Assembly: GCA_963676095.1 (NCBI GenBank)
Contig: OY781040.1
Location: forward strand, 6,572,001 to 6,636,000
Length of the DNA: 64,000 nucleotides
Direction: 5' to 3'
Source: G963676095 sp963676095
GTDB taxonomy: Bacteria > Bacteroidota > Bacteroidia > Bacteroidales > Prolixibacteraceae
Numbering within the stretch: the stretch's first letter is position 1; each line of letters begins with the position of its first letter. Under the pieces are notes generated by a model. That model was given only the letters and a program-made list of their open reading frames with translations, was not told where the DNA came from and searched no databases. Position numbers and translations under genes: made by a program. This document shows positions 17,209 to 26,408 of the stretch, piece after piece.

Positions 17209-18336
17209 ATGGACAATAAAATAAAGTTCCCGATATATTTGCTTTTGCTCGTTTGTCTGATGTTGAGTTGTTCTGACAACAAAGAAAAAGCGATAGAATT
17301 AAGAGCAACTCAAAATGATAAGCTAACTTTAAGCAGTTCCTCGCGGATTGTCCAACTCGAAACGAAACCGGAATCAGTGCTCAATTTTATTTTAAAAGTT
17401 AATGTCGATTTTACAAACGATAGGATCTTTGTCCTGTCGGATTTCAATATTTATATATTCAACTTGAATGGTAAGTTCCTGCGTAAATTAAATGTAGGAA
17501 GAGGGCCTGGTGAGATCACCCGCATTATGTCTTTTGCGGTGAATACGACAAAAAAATTAATTTACGCCATTGATAATTCAAAAAAACTTTGTGTGTTAGA
17601 TTACGGTGGAAATATGATTGACAATTATAATATTGAAGATTTCAGCAGTTGCGATATTTCTATTCAAAATGACGATAACGTTTTTTTATTACGCAATTTC
17701 GTTGGTGCCCAAGAAAAATATTTTGTAGGTCTTTATAACGTTTCTGCACAAAAAATAGTTCGCAAATTCATTGCAGCAGAGAAGAGTCCATATCCAATGA
17801 ACACGGTAATAACAGCCAATAATTTCGTAAAAAATAATGGAAAGCTCTATTTCTATACTCCTAATGTATTTGGTTTGTTTGAATACAGAGATTCGGATTT
17901 TCAACAAATACTTTCCATTAATGTAGGCAAAAGATCTGTTCCTCCGAGTTTGTCAAATAAATTTGAAAAACAAAATCGATATGCTTTGCGAGAAGAAGCC
18001 AAGTCGAGGCATTTTATGCCATACATGCTCTATGCCTTTCCTTTTAAAGGATATTATTTCATTATTGCTGACGATGAAGATTTAAATTGTTATGCACTAA
18101 ATATGCAAGATCAAAAGATATATAACAATGGAGTCTTATCTTCCTACTTCAATCTTCCCAAGAAAAAATCCATTGAGTTCCCGTGTGGAATTCAGGACAA
18201 CCTAATCATCTTTCAAGGTAATCCTTCTGATTTTTTTGATCCAGAGATCAATATGGATTCAAAAGAAATTCAAATTGCCGGACATAAAATCGAAGTTGAT
18301 CGGGACGATAATCCATTTTTAATAATTGTACAGTAA
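17209..18336 (+). CDS. DUF5128-type six-bladed beta-propeller lipoprotein
   Basis: A 375-residue lipoprotein (lipobox MLSC, Cys21) with a complete propeller: VQLETKPES at the first strand, FILKVNVDFTNDRIFVLSDFNIYIFN, then the family motif VGRGPGEIT at about residue 98, and the conserved end DRDDNPFLIIVQ. The start at 17209 gives MDNKIKFPIYLLLLVCLML, a good signal. No catalytic residues are visible; six-bladed propellers of this type are binding proteins anchored in the envelope. It lies between two transglutaminase-like genes and may serve one of them. Confidence 0.8.
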   Translation: MDNKIKFPIYLLLLVCLMLSCSDNKEKAIELRATQNDKLTLSSSSRIVQLETKPESVLNFILKVNVDFTNDRIFVLSDFNIYIFNLNGKFLRKLNVGRGPGEITRIMSFAVNTTKKLIYAIDNSKKLCVLDYGGNMIDNYNIEDFSSCDISIQNDDNVFLLRNFVGAQEKYFVGLYNVSAQKIVRKFIAAEKSPYPMNTVITANNFVKNNGKLYFYTPNVFGLFEYRDSDFQQILSINVGKRSVPPSLSNKFEKQNRYALREEAKSRHFMPYMLYAFPFKGYYFIIADDEDLNCYALNMQDQKIYNNGVLSSYFNLPKKKSIEFPCGIQDNLIIFQGNPSDFFDPEINMDSKEIQIAGHKIEVDRDDNPFLIIVQ

Positions 18337-18409
18337 AGTAAAACATTACATCTGTTTCCATTATGGTGCATAGGACTACAATACCAGAATTGACTTTATT
18401 ACAACGGAG

Positions 18410-20347
18410 ATGCATAAATTTATTTTAATTTTCAGCCTTATCCTCCTGATTTTTTCCTGCAAATCCGGAAACAAGCTGCCGGCAGTGGAAAAAGAATTAC
18501 AGGCCTATTCCATAAAGTTGCAGCAGGAACTGAAAGCTTATTACAAAAGAAATCCGGACTCTTTAATGTGTACGGCAGCCCTTTTTTTGGCCAGGAACTG
18601 TATTTTTCATTCACATGCATACGGGCGAAGAATCGATCTTTACAGCAAGGATATTTCTGCTTTGCCACATAATTCCTTTGAACAGGAAAAACATCTGGAA
18701 AACCTGGAGAAGGAATGTCAGTTCATGTATGATGAATTTCAAAGTGATGTTTTTGAGCTGACCAGTGACTCTATTATCAAACATGTTGGTAAGGTCGTTG
18801 ATTATTTTAGAAGAACAGGTTGGAATAAACAAGTTTCTTTCAGCGATTTTTGCAACTATATTTTGCCCTATGTTATTCAGGACGAGAAAATCAGTCCGTG
18901 GACTGACTATTTCAGAAAGGATTACTATGTCCTAAATGACAGCTCCTATTTGAAACATAGCCTTCCTGAGGCAACCGTCCTGATCCATAAATGGTTGCAT
19001 GGGAAGACCAATGGATTCCGGTATGGACAAAATCTGCTGTATCTGGATTACCTGTCGCCGGTTATACTTGACAAGCTATTAATAGGGTCATGTTCCGAAT
19101 TGACACGGAGGTCAACAGCTTGTATGCGGGCGCTCTGCATTCCGGTCACAATAGATATAGTGCCCTGTTACCTGAACTTTAAAAGCGGGCATTCCTGGAA
19201 TGTTGTGGTCCTTGACAGTACCCGGTTTATCCCGTTTGACTCGAGTTCGGATACCCTGTATAAATACTCCAATGAGAGACTTAAGCTGTCTAAAGTTTAC
19301 CGCCAGACATTTGAACCTCAAAATTTTTCTCATTTGGCAGCAAGGGGCATATGTCCTTTTTTACCAGCGATGTTTAATTCTCCGTTTTATAAAGATGTAA
19401 CAACAAGCTATGTTCAAACATCTGATTTAGATGTGCCTGTAAAATACTGTTTACCCCGGAAAATCGACTATGCTTACCTCTCTGTTTTTACCCGTAACGG
19501 GTGGAACCCGGTTTGTTGGACTGAGATTAAAAAGCATTCTCTTCCTTTCAGAAATATAGGACGGGGCGGTGTATATCTTCCGGTATCGATAGAAGCAGAT
19601 GGAATGCGCCCATTGAATACACCGTTCATTTTAAGTGATTCGGGGAAACTCAAATACCTGTCTGTTGATACGGCCCAGCATCAACATTTAGATCTTTTAC
19701 GCAAATATCCTACTGACGAACGAAAAATACTTTTTACGCAAAGAATGATTGGTGGTGTTTTTCAGGGGGCCAACCATCCTGATTTTAGTGATGCCCGGTT
19801 ACTTTACCGGATTAATTCAAACCCCGGCGAGTATTTTAATACAATTAAGCTTAAGCCTGTCCGAAAGTACCGGTATGTCAGGTATCTTTCTCCAAGGGAC
19901 TCCTATTGCAATGTTGCTGAAATAGAATTTTATAATAATCCGGGATCAACTAAAAAGCTTGAGGGAGATATAATCGGAACAAAGGGCGTCTGGGTAAATA
20001 ACACTAAATCGACCAAAACTTCTGCGTTTGATGGAAATGTACTCACGTACATGGATTCTGAAGATGCAGATAACATCTGGATCGGATTGGATTTTGGGCA
20101 GGAGAAGAATATAGGAGAGATCAGGTTTATTGCCAGAAATGATATGAACGCGATACAAGTTGGGAACGAATATGAACTGTATTATTGGAATAATGGTTGG
20201 ATATCGCTAGGGAAAAAAATAGCAACCGATCATCATCTGGAGTATAATAATGCACCCTTAAATGCTCTTTTCTGGTTAAAAAACCATACAGAAGGGACCG
20301 AAGAGCGAATTTTTACCTATGAAAATGGGAAACAGATCTGGTGGTAA
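18410..20347 (+). CDS. Transglutaminase-like lipoprotein with discoidin-like domain (paralog 3)
   Basis: A 645-residue lipoprotein (lipobox IFSC, Cys17), clearly the closest relative of paralog 1 (shared GQNLLYLDYLSPVILDKL-type segment, WGQNALNLPELSPVVLDHL in paralog 1). Triad residues Cys228 (GSCSEL), His261 (GHSW) and Asp277 (IPFDSS) are all present. The C-terminal discoidin-like region (YVRYLSP, AFDGN, IGLDFG, ELYYWNNGW) ends with ENGKQIWW. Directly after its stop lies a decayed signal peptidase 3' end, so this gene and the relic reflect a duplication of the 366-3960 block. Confidence 0.8.
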   Translation: MHKFILIFSLILLIFSCKSGNKLPAVEKELQAYSIKLQQELKAYYKRNPDSLMCTAALFLARNCIFHSHAYGRRIDLYSKDISALPHNSFEQEKHLENLEKECQFMYDEFQSDVFELTSDSIIKHVGKVVDYFRRTGWNKQVSFSDFCNYILPYVIQDEKISPWTDYFRKDYYVLNDSSYLKHSLPEATVLIHKWLHGKTNGFRYGQNLLYLDYLSPVILDKLLIGSCSELTRRSTACMRALCIPVTIDIVPCYLNFKSGHSWNVVVLDSTRFIPFDSSSDTLYKYSNERLKLSKVYRQTFEPQNFSHLAARGICPFLPAMFNSPFYKDVTTSYVQTSDLDVPVKYCLPRKIDYAYLSVFTRNGWNPVCWTEIKKHSLPFRNIGRGGVYLPVSIEADGMRPLNTPFILSDSGKLKYLSVDTAQHQHLDLLRKYPTDERKILFTQRMIGGVFQGANHPDFSDARLLYRINSNPGEYFNTIKLKPVRKYRYVRYLSPRDSYCNVAEIEFYNNPGSTKKLEGDIIGTKGVWVNNTKSTKTSAFDGNVLTYMDSEDADNIWIGLDFGQEKNIGEIRFIARNDMNAIQVGNEYELYYWNNGWISLGKKIATDHHLEYNNAPLNALFWLKNHTEGTEERIFTYENGKQIWW

Positions 20348-20501
20348 TTTATTATTATAAGAGTAGACAGGGACACTTGCCATGATTTGCATTACAGGGC
20401 CTTGTGCCGGAAGATAAATCGTAGGTAAAGCCAGCCGGATCCTGTTTCCCATCAATTGTGAAGGCTTTAAATGAGGACGATTATTGAGAATAATTCATTG
20501 A
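20348..20501 (+). pseudogene. Relic of the 3' end of a signal peptidase I gene
   Basis: The bases after the transglutaminase stop align with the last roughly 160 bases of the gene at 2782. Clear shared stretches are TTGTGCCGGAAGATAAATCG against TTGTTCCGGAAGAGAACATTG, GTAGGTAAAGCC against GTAGGCAAAGCC, and AAGGCTTTAAATGAGGACGA followed by TTATTGAGAATAATTCATTGA against the AAGGCTTTAAGTGGGGACGA end of the intact gene. In-frame stops have accumulated, so no product is made. The following 150 bases up to 20654 show nothing I can name. Confidence 0.75.
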
Positions 20502-20654
20502 ATTTGTGTTTTAAGGTTAGTGCCCAATGTTGTTATAATCAGGAACCATATTGTCCTATTTGAATATAAGTCGGATATTAAAATACTTATTATTAATTGT
20601 TTGCTTTCTGGTTCTTTGGCACTTTTGTAATCGTTTATATTAAGTTTATGGGTA

Positions 20655-21089
20655 ATGGAAAAACTTCATCGCGGTTTAAAACAATTTGTCGTATTTGTCA
20701 TTGCATGCTTAATAATCATTGGATGTGAGCCTGCCAATAGCGTACTAAATAAAAAATTCAGGTATTTTTCTGAATTTCCGAAAGAGGATGCTATTGTTTC
20801 TAAAAATATCTGCGAATATAAAGAAGGAATTGCCGGAATGCTTAAGTTGGTTGACTCCACTTTAATCGTATTTAATGTGCAGCCCGGGGTAAATAACGTC
20901 CTTAATAGCTACTCTCTAAAAAGTGGGGCACTTTCAAACGGATATTATATTTATGATTGGGACGGGAATCCCATTCGAAAACTAATTTTGAACAAATACA
21001 TTCAAGGAATGGCTGTATCAAAAGATAATAAAACTTTATATGCTTTTGATGTGAACACCGGATTTCTTATTCGGGCAACAATTAATTAA
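20655..21089 (+). pseudogene. TolB-like propeller lipoprotein with a large internal in-frame deletion
   Basis: The 144-residue frame starts like the intact gene at 26763 (signal, lipobox IIGC, Cys24, then CEPANSVLNKKFRYFSEFP) and ends like it (YDWDGNPIRKLILNKYIQGMAVSKDNKTLYAFDV). The centre is missing: the sequence jumps from LSNGY straight to the last blade YIYDWDGN. About 200 residues, four blades, are deleted without loss of frame. A folded propeller is not possible, so I call it a pseudogene, though an exported short protein could still be made. Confidence 0.75.
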
Positions 21090-21121
21090 ATAGTGTATTC
21101 GTATTAAACTGATCGTGATTT

Positions 21122-22297
21122 ATGAAAAATATATTTTGTTTTTTATTTCTTTTCATTGTAATTGGATGCAATAACAAAGCCATAAAACAAATGCCGAAAG
21201 AAACATTGAAAGTCTTTAATGACAATGCACGTTATGAAGAACTATTTAGTAGGACCGAAACTATTTTTTTAGAAACGAACAATAATTGCCTGATATCAAA
21301 GATCTCACAAATAGATTTTTTTTCAAATAAGATTTTCATATTAGATCAGGATACTAAAAATATTTTTGTATTCGATGCAAGGGGACACTTTTTAAATAAA
21401 ATTGGATCAAAAGGAAAGGGGCCTGGGGAATACATTCGTCCATTAAATTTTATTATTAATAAAAAAGATTCTTTGTTAAAAGTATATGATTCAGCGACTA
21501 GAAAGATAATATCTTATAACTTTTATGGAAGGTTTATTGGCGAAATCTACATAAACAAATATCTTTCATCATTTGGAGAATGGAATAATGGATCTGGTTA
21601 TTGGGGGTATTGCGCGGGTGATTTAAATGAAGACATTAGAAAAGGGCAAAAAGAGGCAGTTAAATTTATAAAATTTACTCTAAATGGTCAGGAGGTACAA
21701 ACTTACAAAGGAGAAAAAGTAATCGATAATTTATATTTAAAAGATTGCTATATCACAAGCCAATATAAAGATAAGATTTATTTTATTGAGCCTTATAGCG
21801 AAAAAATTTATTCTTTTGACGGGGAAAAGATTGCTCCTGATTATGAAATAAACTTTGGTGGTAAATTCATTCCCCCAAAAGCGTTATCCCAAATAAGGGA
21901 ATTAAACAGCAAGGAAAATTCAAGTGCGAAAAAGGTTAATGATATTATAGATAACTACATATTCTTTTTCATCCGTTTTTTTGAAAATGATAATTGGATC
22001 TATCTTTTTACACCATTTCAGGGAACTTCAACCCTCTATAATAAAGCAAATAAAAAGGGATTAACTTTTCATAATAATATTTTCAAAGAAAATAGCTATG
22101 AAACCTTTTTCTGGCCATTATTGTTATCAGAAAATAGGCTGTATAGTGCTCCAAATCCGTCGAAATTATTTGAGCTGCTTAAAGAAAGTATTGAAAGAAA
22201 ATATTCTGCAGAAAGGACTTCTAGTTTACGTAGGTTACTTAAGAATGTAAACGAAAATGACAATCCAATAATTTTTATTTATGATATTAAAAATTAG
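21122..22297 (+). CDS. DUF5128-type six-bladed beta-propeller lipoprotein
   Basis: A 391-residue lipoprotein (lipobox VIGC, Cys16). Typical features: TIFLETNNNCLISKISQ first strand, FVFDARGHFLNKIGSKGKGPGEYIRPL with the G-K-G-P-G-E-Y motif near residue 100, and the end NENDNPIIFIYD. It has a rather long insert around residues 140-180 (ending in KGEKVIDNLYL). Its 3' end overlaps the start of a small membrane-protein frame at 22281, which leads into the DUF4221 gene, so the stretch 21122-26404 looks like one operon. Confidence 0.8.
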   Translation: MKNIFCFLFLFIVIGCNNKAIKQMPKETLKVFNDNARYEELFSRTETIFLETNNNCLISKISQIDFFSNKIFILDQDTKNIFVFDARGHFLNKIGSKGKGPGEYIRPLNFIINKKDSLLKVYDSATRKIISYNFYGRFIGEIYINKYLSSFGEWNNGSGYWGYCAGDLNEDIRKGQKEAVKFIKFTLNGQEVQTYKGEKVIDNLYLKDCYITSQYKDKIYFIEPYSEKIYSFDGEKIAPDYEINFGGKFIPPKALSQIRELNSKENSSAKKVNDIIDNYIFFFIRFFENDNWIYLFTPFQGTSTLYNKANKKGLTFHNNIFKENSYETFFWPLLLSENRLYSAPNPSKLFELLKESIERKYSAERTSSLRRLLKNVNENDNPIIFIYDIKN

Positions 22298-22397
22298 AAT
22301 ATTATTTATTACTGTGATTGGTTTTAGTCTGATAGGTAACATTTATTTGCGGTCAATCTATATTGAACAGAGAAATTCTTTCAATTTGTATCTATGA
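22281..22397 (+). CDS. Possible 38-residue single-span membrane protein
   Basis: The ATG at 22281 opens 39 codons, overlapping the upstream propeller end by 17 bases and the next start by four (ATGA at 22394-22397). The product has a hydrophobic segment at residues 7-23 (LFITVIGFSLIGNIYL) flanked by basic residues. Coupling by overlap on the downstream side and a similar arrangement at 25062 argue for translation, but there is no known family. It may only serve to couple ribosomes to the next gene. Confidence 0.35.
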   Translation: MILKIRILFITVIGFSLIGNIYLRSIYIEQRNSFNLYL

Positions 22398-23536
22398 ATA
22401 AAATATTCTATTGGCTTTTTCTCGGAATGGGAGGAGGTCTTTTGTTTTCGTGTAATCAGAAAACAATTAATAATGAAGGGTCTTTATTTAAAATGAAAGG
22501 AGAGAAAATAATCTATTTAGATCAGAACACTCCTCCTTCGTGCTTCCCTGTCTCTTCGTTTTCATCCTGTGATTCTGACTTCGTGGCTATTTACAACAGA
22601 TATGAAAAGAAAATAAAAATTCATGAGTATACATCCGGAAAACTTGTATGTAATATTGACCTGAATAAATTTAATTATGTCAGTGGAATTTTTGTTCTGA
22701 ATAAAGATTCTATTTTTGTTTTCACGATGCCTGACAAAAACCTGTATCTGTTTAGTTCTGATAATCAAATTAAAAATAAGATATATATATCCGGAGAAAA
22801 TGGATCCATAAAAGTGCCAGGAATGCCTGATATAAATTTTGGTCGCCCGGTTATTGTTACGAAAGATTTTTGGTATCTGTGTTGTTGGAAAATAGGCCAA
22901 TATGATGATGTTGTGAAAGGACGAAGGGACAGGCCTGTCGCACTCCGGATTAATATAAAAACGGGAGAGGGTACCTATTTTTCAGGATATCCGGAAGATT
23001 ATCTTCAGCAAAACCTGGGACGATTAAACTACTATGAAATAAGTCAGGCATTTGATCCTGTTTCGCAAAATATAGTTTATAATTTCCAGGCATCTTCTGT
23101 CCTGAGTGTATACAATACGCTGACAGGAAAAGAATCTTTTCATTCAGTACGAAGCTGTTATTTTGATACGGTTCCTCCCCCTTTTAAAAATTTCACAAAA
23201 GATGTAGGTGATTCAAATTTTTATGAAAAGTATTATTCAAATCCAATTTATATGGATATTTATTTCGACCAATGGAGAAAATTATTTTACAGAATAGTTT
23301 TGCACCGGTTGAAAAAACCTGACATCAGAAAAGGAGCCGGTGTCATTTTCGAGAAGCCGGTCTCTGTTATAATAATGGATGAAAACCTGAAAATTCTGGG
23401 GGAACATTATTTAGGAACAGATTATATCTATACGAATTTGTTCATTAACCGTTACGGGCTTCATATCTTAAGAAAAGCAAAAGGTGAAGATTTTGCAGTT
23501 TATGATGTTTTTGAGTATAGTCCAAAGATAAAATGA
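22394..23536 (+). CDS. DUF4221-type propeller lipoprotein
   Basis: A 380-residue lipoprotein (lipobox LFSC, Cys20) of the same family as the genes at 7976 and 25226. Shared landmarks are the NKFNYVSGIFVLNKDSIFVF region, YMDIYFDQWRKLFYRIVLHRL, and the final SVIIMDENLKILGEHYLG and YGLHILRKA motifs. These proteins are expected to be beta-propellers and have no known activity. The stop overlaps the thioredoxin-propeller fusion gene by four bases (ATGA), the same propeller-to-redox coupling as in the peptide modules. Confidence 0.8.
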   Translation: MNKIFYWLFLGMGGGLLFSCNQKTINNEGSLFKMKGEKIIYLDQNTPPSCFPVSSFSSCDSDFVAIYNRYEKKIKIHEYTSGKLVCNIDLNKFNYVSGIFVLNKDSIFVFTMPDKNLYLFSSDNQIKNKIYISGENGSIKVPGMPDINFGRPVIVTKDFWYLCCWKIGQYDDVVKGRRDRPVALRINIKTGEGTYFSGYPEDYLQQNLGRLNYYEISQAFDPVSQNIVYNFQASSVLSVYNTLTGKESFHSVRSCYFDTVPPPFKNFTKDVGDSNFYEKYYSNPIYMDIYFDQWRKLFYRIVLHRLKKPDIRKGAGVIFEKPVSVIIMDENLKILGEHYLGTDYIYTNLFINRYGLHILRKAKGEDFAVYDVFEYSPKIK

Positions 23537-25065
23537 AAAAGTGTTTTCTAATTCTGTTCTTATTATTCTCATGTACCGGGAGTTCAATTAATAAACATTG
23601 TCAATTTATTGTTGATAGCTTAATTGATTCAAAGTCAAATTACGATGCTATTTTTATTATACCTGGGTTGGGATGTCCTGGGTGTATAACAAAAGCCGAA
23701 CGCTTTGTCAAAGAAAACTTTAATCAACCTAACGTTCTTTTCATTTTCACATCTGTGCCTTCAATGAAAATATTGAAGCTGAAGATGGGAGACAAGGTAT
23801 TACAGAGTCCGAATGTTGTGGTTGATTTAGAAAATAAATATTCAGTTCCAGCAAATATAGATGAATCGATATATCCTTGTCTTGTTTATTTAAAAGGGAA
23901 AAATATATCTGGCATCAAGTTCGCCTCACCGGAAGACCCGGGATCACTTTCTGCCTTTTTTAGATATATTATCCAGAATCAAGAATTGGAAATTGATCTG
24001 TCTCATCCGGAAGAGTATGTTTCAAATCCGGCATTGAGATTAAGTGATGTAGCAAATCATATTGATTATGTCCTACTAAAGTTACCAGATAAAAGTCCAA
24101 TTGATCAGATCGTGAGTGTCCGGATAGCTGACAATGAAATATTTTGTCTCGATAAGAGCTGTAACCTGTATGTTTTTGATGCAAATGGTAACTTTCGTAC
24201 GAAAATCGGAAATAAAGGAAGAGGACCAGGAGAATATATCAGCTTAAATAAATTTGATATAGATACAGTGTTGAAGGAAGTGTATTTGTTAGATACTGGT
24301 GGCGGAAAAATTTTGACATACACATCTGATGGCAAATATTTATATGAAATCAAGCTTCCGGGGAGAGCGCTTAACTTCGTTAAACTTTCCAGTCAAAAAT
24401 TTATGATTTACTTACCAAAATATTTCCAAGAGGAGAATCATTCCTACCCACAACTTTGTATTGTTGATAAGGAAGGATCAATATCAAAAGAACTCTCCCT
24501 GGAAAGCAACGGGCCTAAGATGAATGTAAATATGTTTAGTGTCCCGTATATGGAGAGATCTGGTAGCGAAATTTTTTTTTCATTTGCCTTTGATGGCAGA
24601 ATATATCGCATTTTTCAGGATTTTGAATATGAAACTATTGAGTATGTTAAGATCGATCAGGGAAAATATAAATTGCCTTCAGAAATAAGTTCCAATTACA
24701 ATTTATATAACAAGTATTTAAATAAGTATATTTATCAATTATCTGCTCAAAATTTCGGAAAATATATCTGGCTTAGTTTTTATTTTAGAGGCAAAGCATA
24801 TAAACTTGTTTTCAACAAATATACTCATCAGATATTTACAGTCTCGTCAGACAAGAAATTTATAGGATTAACTGATGATATTGACCATGTTATTCCTTTT
24901 TTCCCGAATTCCTGTTATGGACGACAAGCAGTACAGGTGGTGTATGGTTATGAAATTAAAGATCTGTTGGAAAAAAATAAGATATCTTCCCGGATTTCAT
25001 CATTGTTGGATTCTCTCTCTTTCAATGATAATCATTTGGTTTTAAGAATTGTAACTTTAAAATGA
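23533..25065 (+). CDS. Thioredoxin-like / six-bladed propeller fusion lipoprotein
   Basis: A 510-residue lipoprotein (lipobox LLFSC, Cys14) with two domains. Residues about 25-150 form a thioredoxin-like domain: YDAIFIIPGLGCPGC with Cys48 and Cys51 after a strand, then VLFIFTSVPSMK and a SIYPCLVYL strand. Residues about 170-510 form a DUF5128-type propeller (NLYVFDANGNFRTKIGNKGRGPGEYI, LLDTGGGKILTYTSDGKYLYEI). Elsewhere in the window these domains are separate neighbouring genes, so the fusion is direct evidence that they work together. It lacks a peptide gene next to it. The stop overlaps a small membrane-protein frame by four bases. Confidence 0.8.
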   Translation: MKKCFLILFLLFSCTGSSINKHCQFIVDSLIDSKSNYDAIFIIPGLGCPGCITKAERFVKENFNQPNVLFIFTSVPSMKILKLKMGDKVLQSPNVVVDLENKYSVPANIDESIYPCLVYLKGKNISGIKFASPEDPGSLSAFFRYIIQNQELEIDLSHPEEYVSNPALRLSDVANHIDYVLLKLPDKSPIDQIVSVRIADNEIFCLDKSCNLYVFDANGNFRTKIGNKGRGPGEYISLNKFDIDTVLKEVYLLDTGGGKILTYTSDGKYLYEIKLPGRALNFVKLSSQKFMIYLPKYFQEENHSYPQLCIVDKEGSISKELSLESNGPKMNVNMFSVPYMERSGSEIFFSFAFDGRIYRIFQDFEYETIEYVKIDQGKYKLPSEISSNYNLYNKYLNKYIYQLSAQNFGKYIWLSFYFRGKAYKLVFNKYTHQIFTVSSDKKFIGLTDDIDHVIPFFPNSCYGRQAVQVVYGYEIKDLLEKNKISSRISSLLDSLSFNDNHLVLRIVTLK

Positions 25066-25214
25066 TTTTCATTTTGACCGTTGAGTCAATTTTTGATTTT
25101 TCAATTTCCAGGATTTTCTTAATATTTTCTGCTTTCATTCTGAGTATTTTCCTGATTTTAATGGATATAAGAAGAATTACATTCAAAAACTACTGGATAT
25201 ATCTACTGCATTAG
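25062..25214 (+). CDS. Possible 50-residue membrane protein
   Basis: Starting in an ATGA overlap with the fusion gene, a 51-codon frame encodes a protein with one strongly hydrophobic segment at about residues 15-34 (SRIFLIFSAFILSIFLIL) and a basic tail (MDIRRITFKNYW). The next gene begins 11 bases later. Overlap, composition and spacing favour a real gene; I know no family. The parallel frame at 22281 has the same position relative to a DUF4221 gene. Confidence 0.5.
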   Translation: MIFILTVESIFDFSISRIFLIFSAFILSIFLILMDIRRITFKNYWIYLLH

Positions 25215-25225
25215 TCGGTGCAAAT

Positions 25226-26404
25226 ATGAAAATTATAAAACTGATTTTTTGTTTTCTTTTTATTTTGGTGATCATTAGCAGTTGCTCCGAAAAAGAGATC
25301 CCTGGTGATCAATATACGCTTCGGACGACAAACCGTTCAATCTCCCTGGTTGTCCCGAAAGATATCAGGAATGTCAGTAAATGTCTGGAATACTATATGA
25401 CGCCTGATAACCGCCAATTTCTCTTTTATATTGGTGAAGATAGTGAGAATAAAATATTGATTTACAATCTTGATTCATTGAAAATCCATTCAGAAATTCA
25501 GATGATGCATGAGGGGCCTTTGGGCGTCGGCAACCTTCAAAGTCTGATTGTTCATAATTTGGACACCATTTTTCTAACGACCGGGCAGATGAATAAATTG
25601 TTTATCATTAACATGCAAGGTAAGTTAATTGATGATATTCCGATACACGAATATTTGAACGGGGATATGAATACTCCGGATAACCTTATTGGACATTCAT
25701 TATGCTTCTCAAAATCGTTGGTTTTCGTAGATAAGAAAGTTTTTGCCGGGGTGAGTATCCCGATTATTCCTGATCCCAAAAAACTGGGATTATTTAAAAC
25801 CACCTTGGAGATTGATTTGCAGAACAAAAGACAAGCGTTATTGCCAATGAGCTTTCCAAAGATTTGTGATAAGAAAGGAAAACCACGTTATCTTTATTTT
25901 TCTATTTTGTATGTAAAGAACAAATTTATTTACTTATTCCTCAATTCGCATGATTGTTTAATAACGAAGGACCATGTCAATGTTGAGACGAAAACTGTAA
26001 AAAGTCGTTATGCCGTAAACGGTTTTAAAATGGCTGATTTTACTTCCGGGAATATACTGGATATTCCAAGGGTGATTCTGGAACATTCAAGTTATGAAAA
26101 TTTTATGTATGATCCATTCAGAAACTTGATCTACCGGTTTTGTTATCCCGGAGTTACTTTGACAAATAAAGACAACCTGATGAATATGAATGAATTTAAG
26201 CCACTATTCTCAGTTATGATACTGGATACTGATTTAAATATCCTTGGAGAAACGTTGATGCCTAAAAATACTTATAATATGAACATGGCTTTTGCTGGCA
26301 GAGATGGTTTATATCTATCAACCAATCATTACCTTAATAAAGGGTTCAATGCAGATTCTTTAAAATTCGAAGTTTTTAATGTTGTCAGGAATGAAAACAA
26401 ATAG
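25226..26404 (+). CDS. DUF4221-type propeller lipoprotein
   Basis: A 392-residue lipoprotein (lipobox IISSC, Cys16) and the most regular DUF4221 member here. It shows LIYNLDSLKIHSEI, MHEGPLGVGNLQ, VILEHSSYENFMYDPFRNLIYRF and the end VMILDTDLNILGETLMPK ... GRDGLYLSTNHY. It is the reference for the frameshift in the copy at 7976. The role is unknown; the family is confined largely to Bacteroidota envelopes. A relic of another propeller follows directly after its stop. Confidence 0.85.
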   Translation: MKIIKLIFCFLFILVIISSCSEKEIPGDQYTLRTTNRSISLVVPKDIRNVSKCLEYYMTPDNRQFLFYIGEDSENKILIYNLDSLKIHSEIQMMHEGPLGVGNLQSLIVHNLDTIFLTTGQMNKLFIINMQGKLIDDIPIHEYLNGDMNTPDNLIGHSLCFSKSLVFVDKKVFAGVSIPIIPDPKKLGLFKTTLEIDLQNKRQALLPMSFPKICDKKGKPRYLYFSILYVKNKFIYLFLNSHDCLITKDHVNVETKTVKSRYAVNGFKMADFTSGNILDIPRVILEHSSYENFMYDPFRNLIYRFCYPGVTLTNKDNLMNMNEFKPLFSVMILDTDLNILGETLMPKNTYNMNMAFAGRDGLYLSTNHYLNKGFNADSLKFEVFNVVRNENK

Positions 26405-26408
26405 TATA

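Noticed and set aside
17039..17224. 61-residue frame between paralog 2 and the propeller
   Set aside because: It begins inside the terminal codons of the previous gene, has no signal or motif and overlaps the next start; chance frame.
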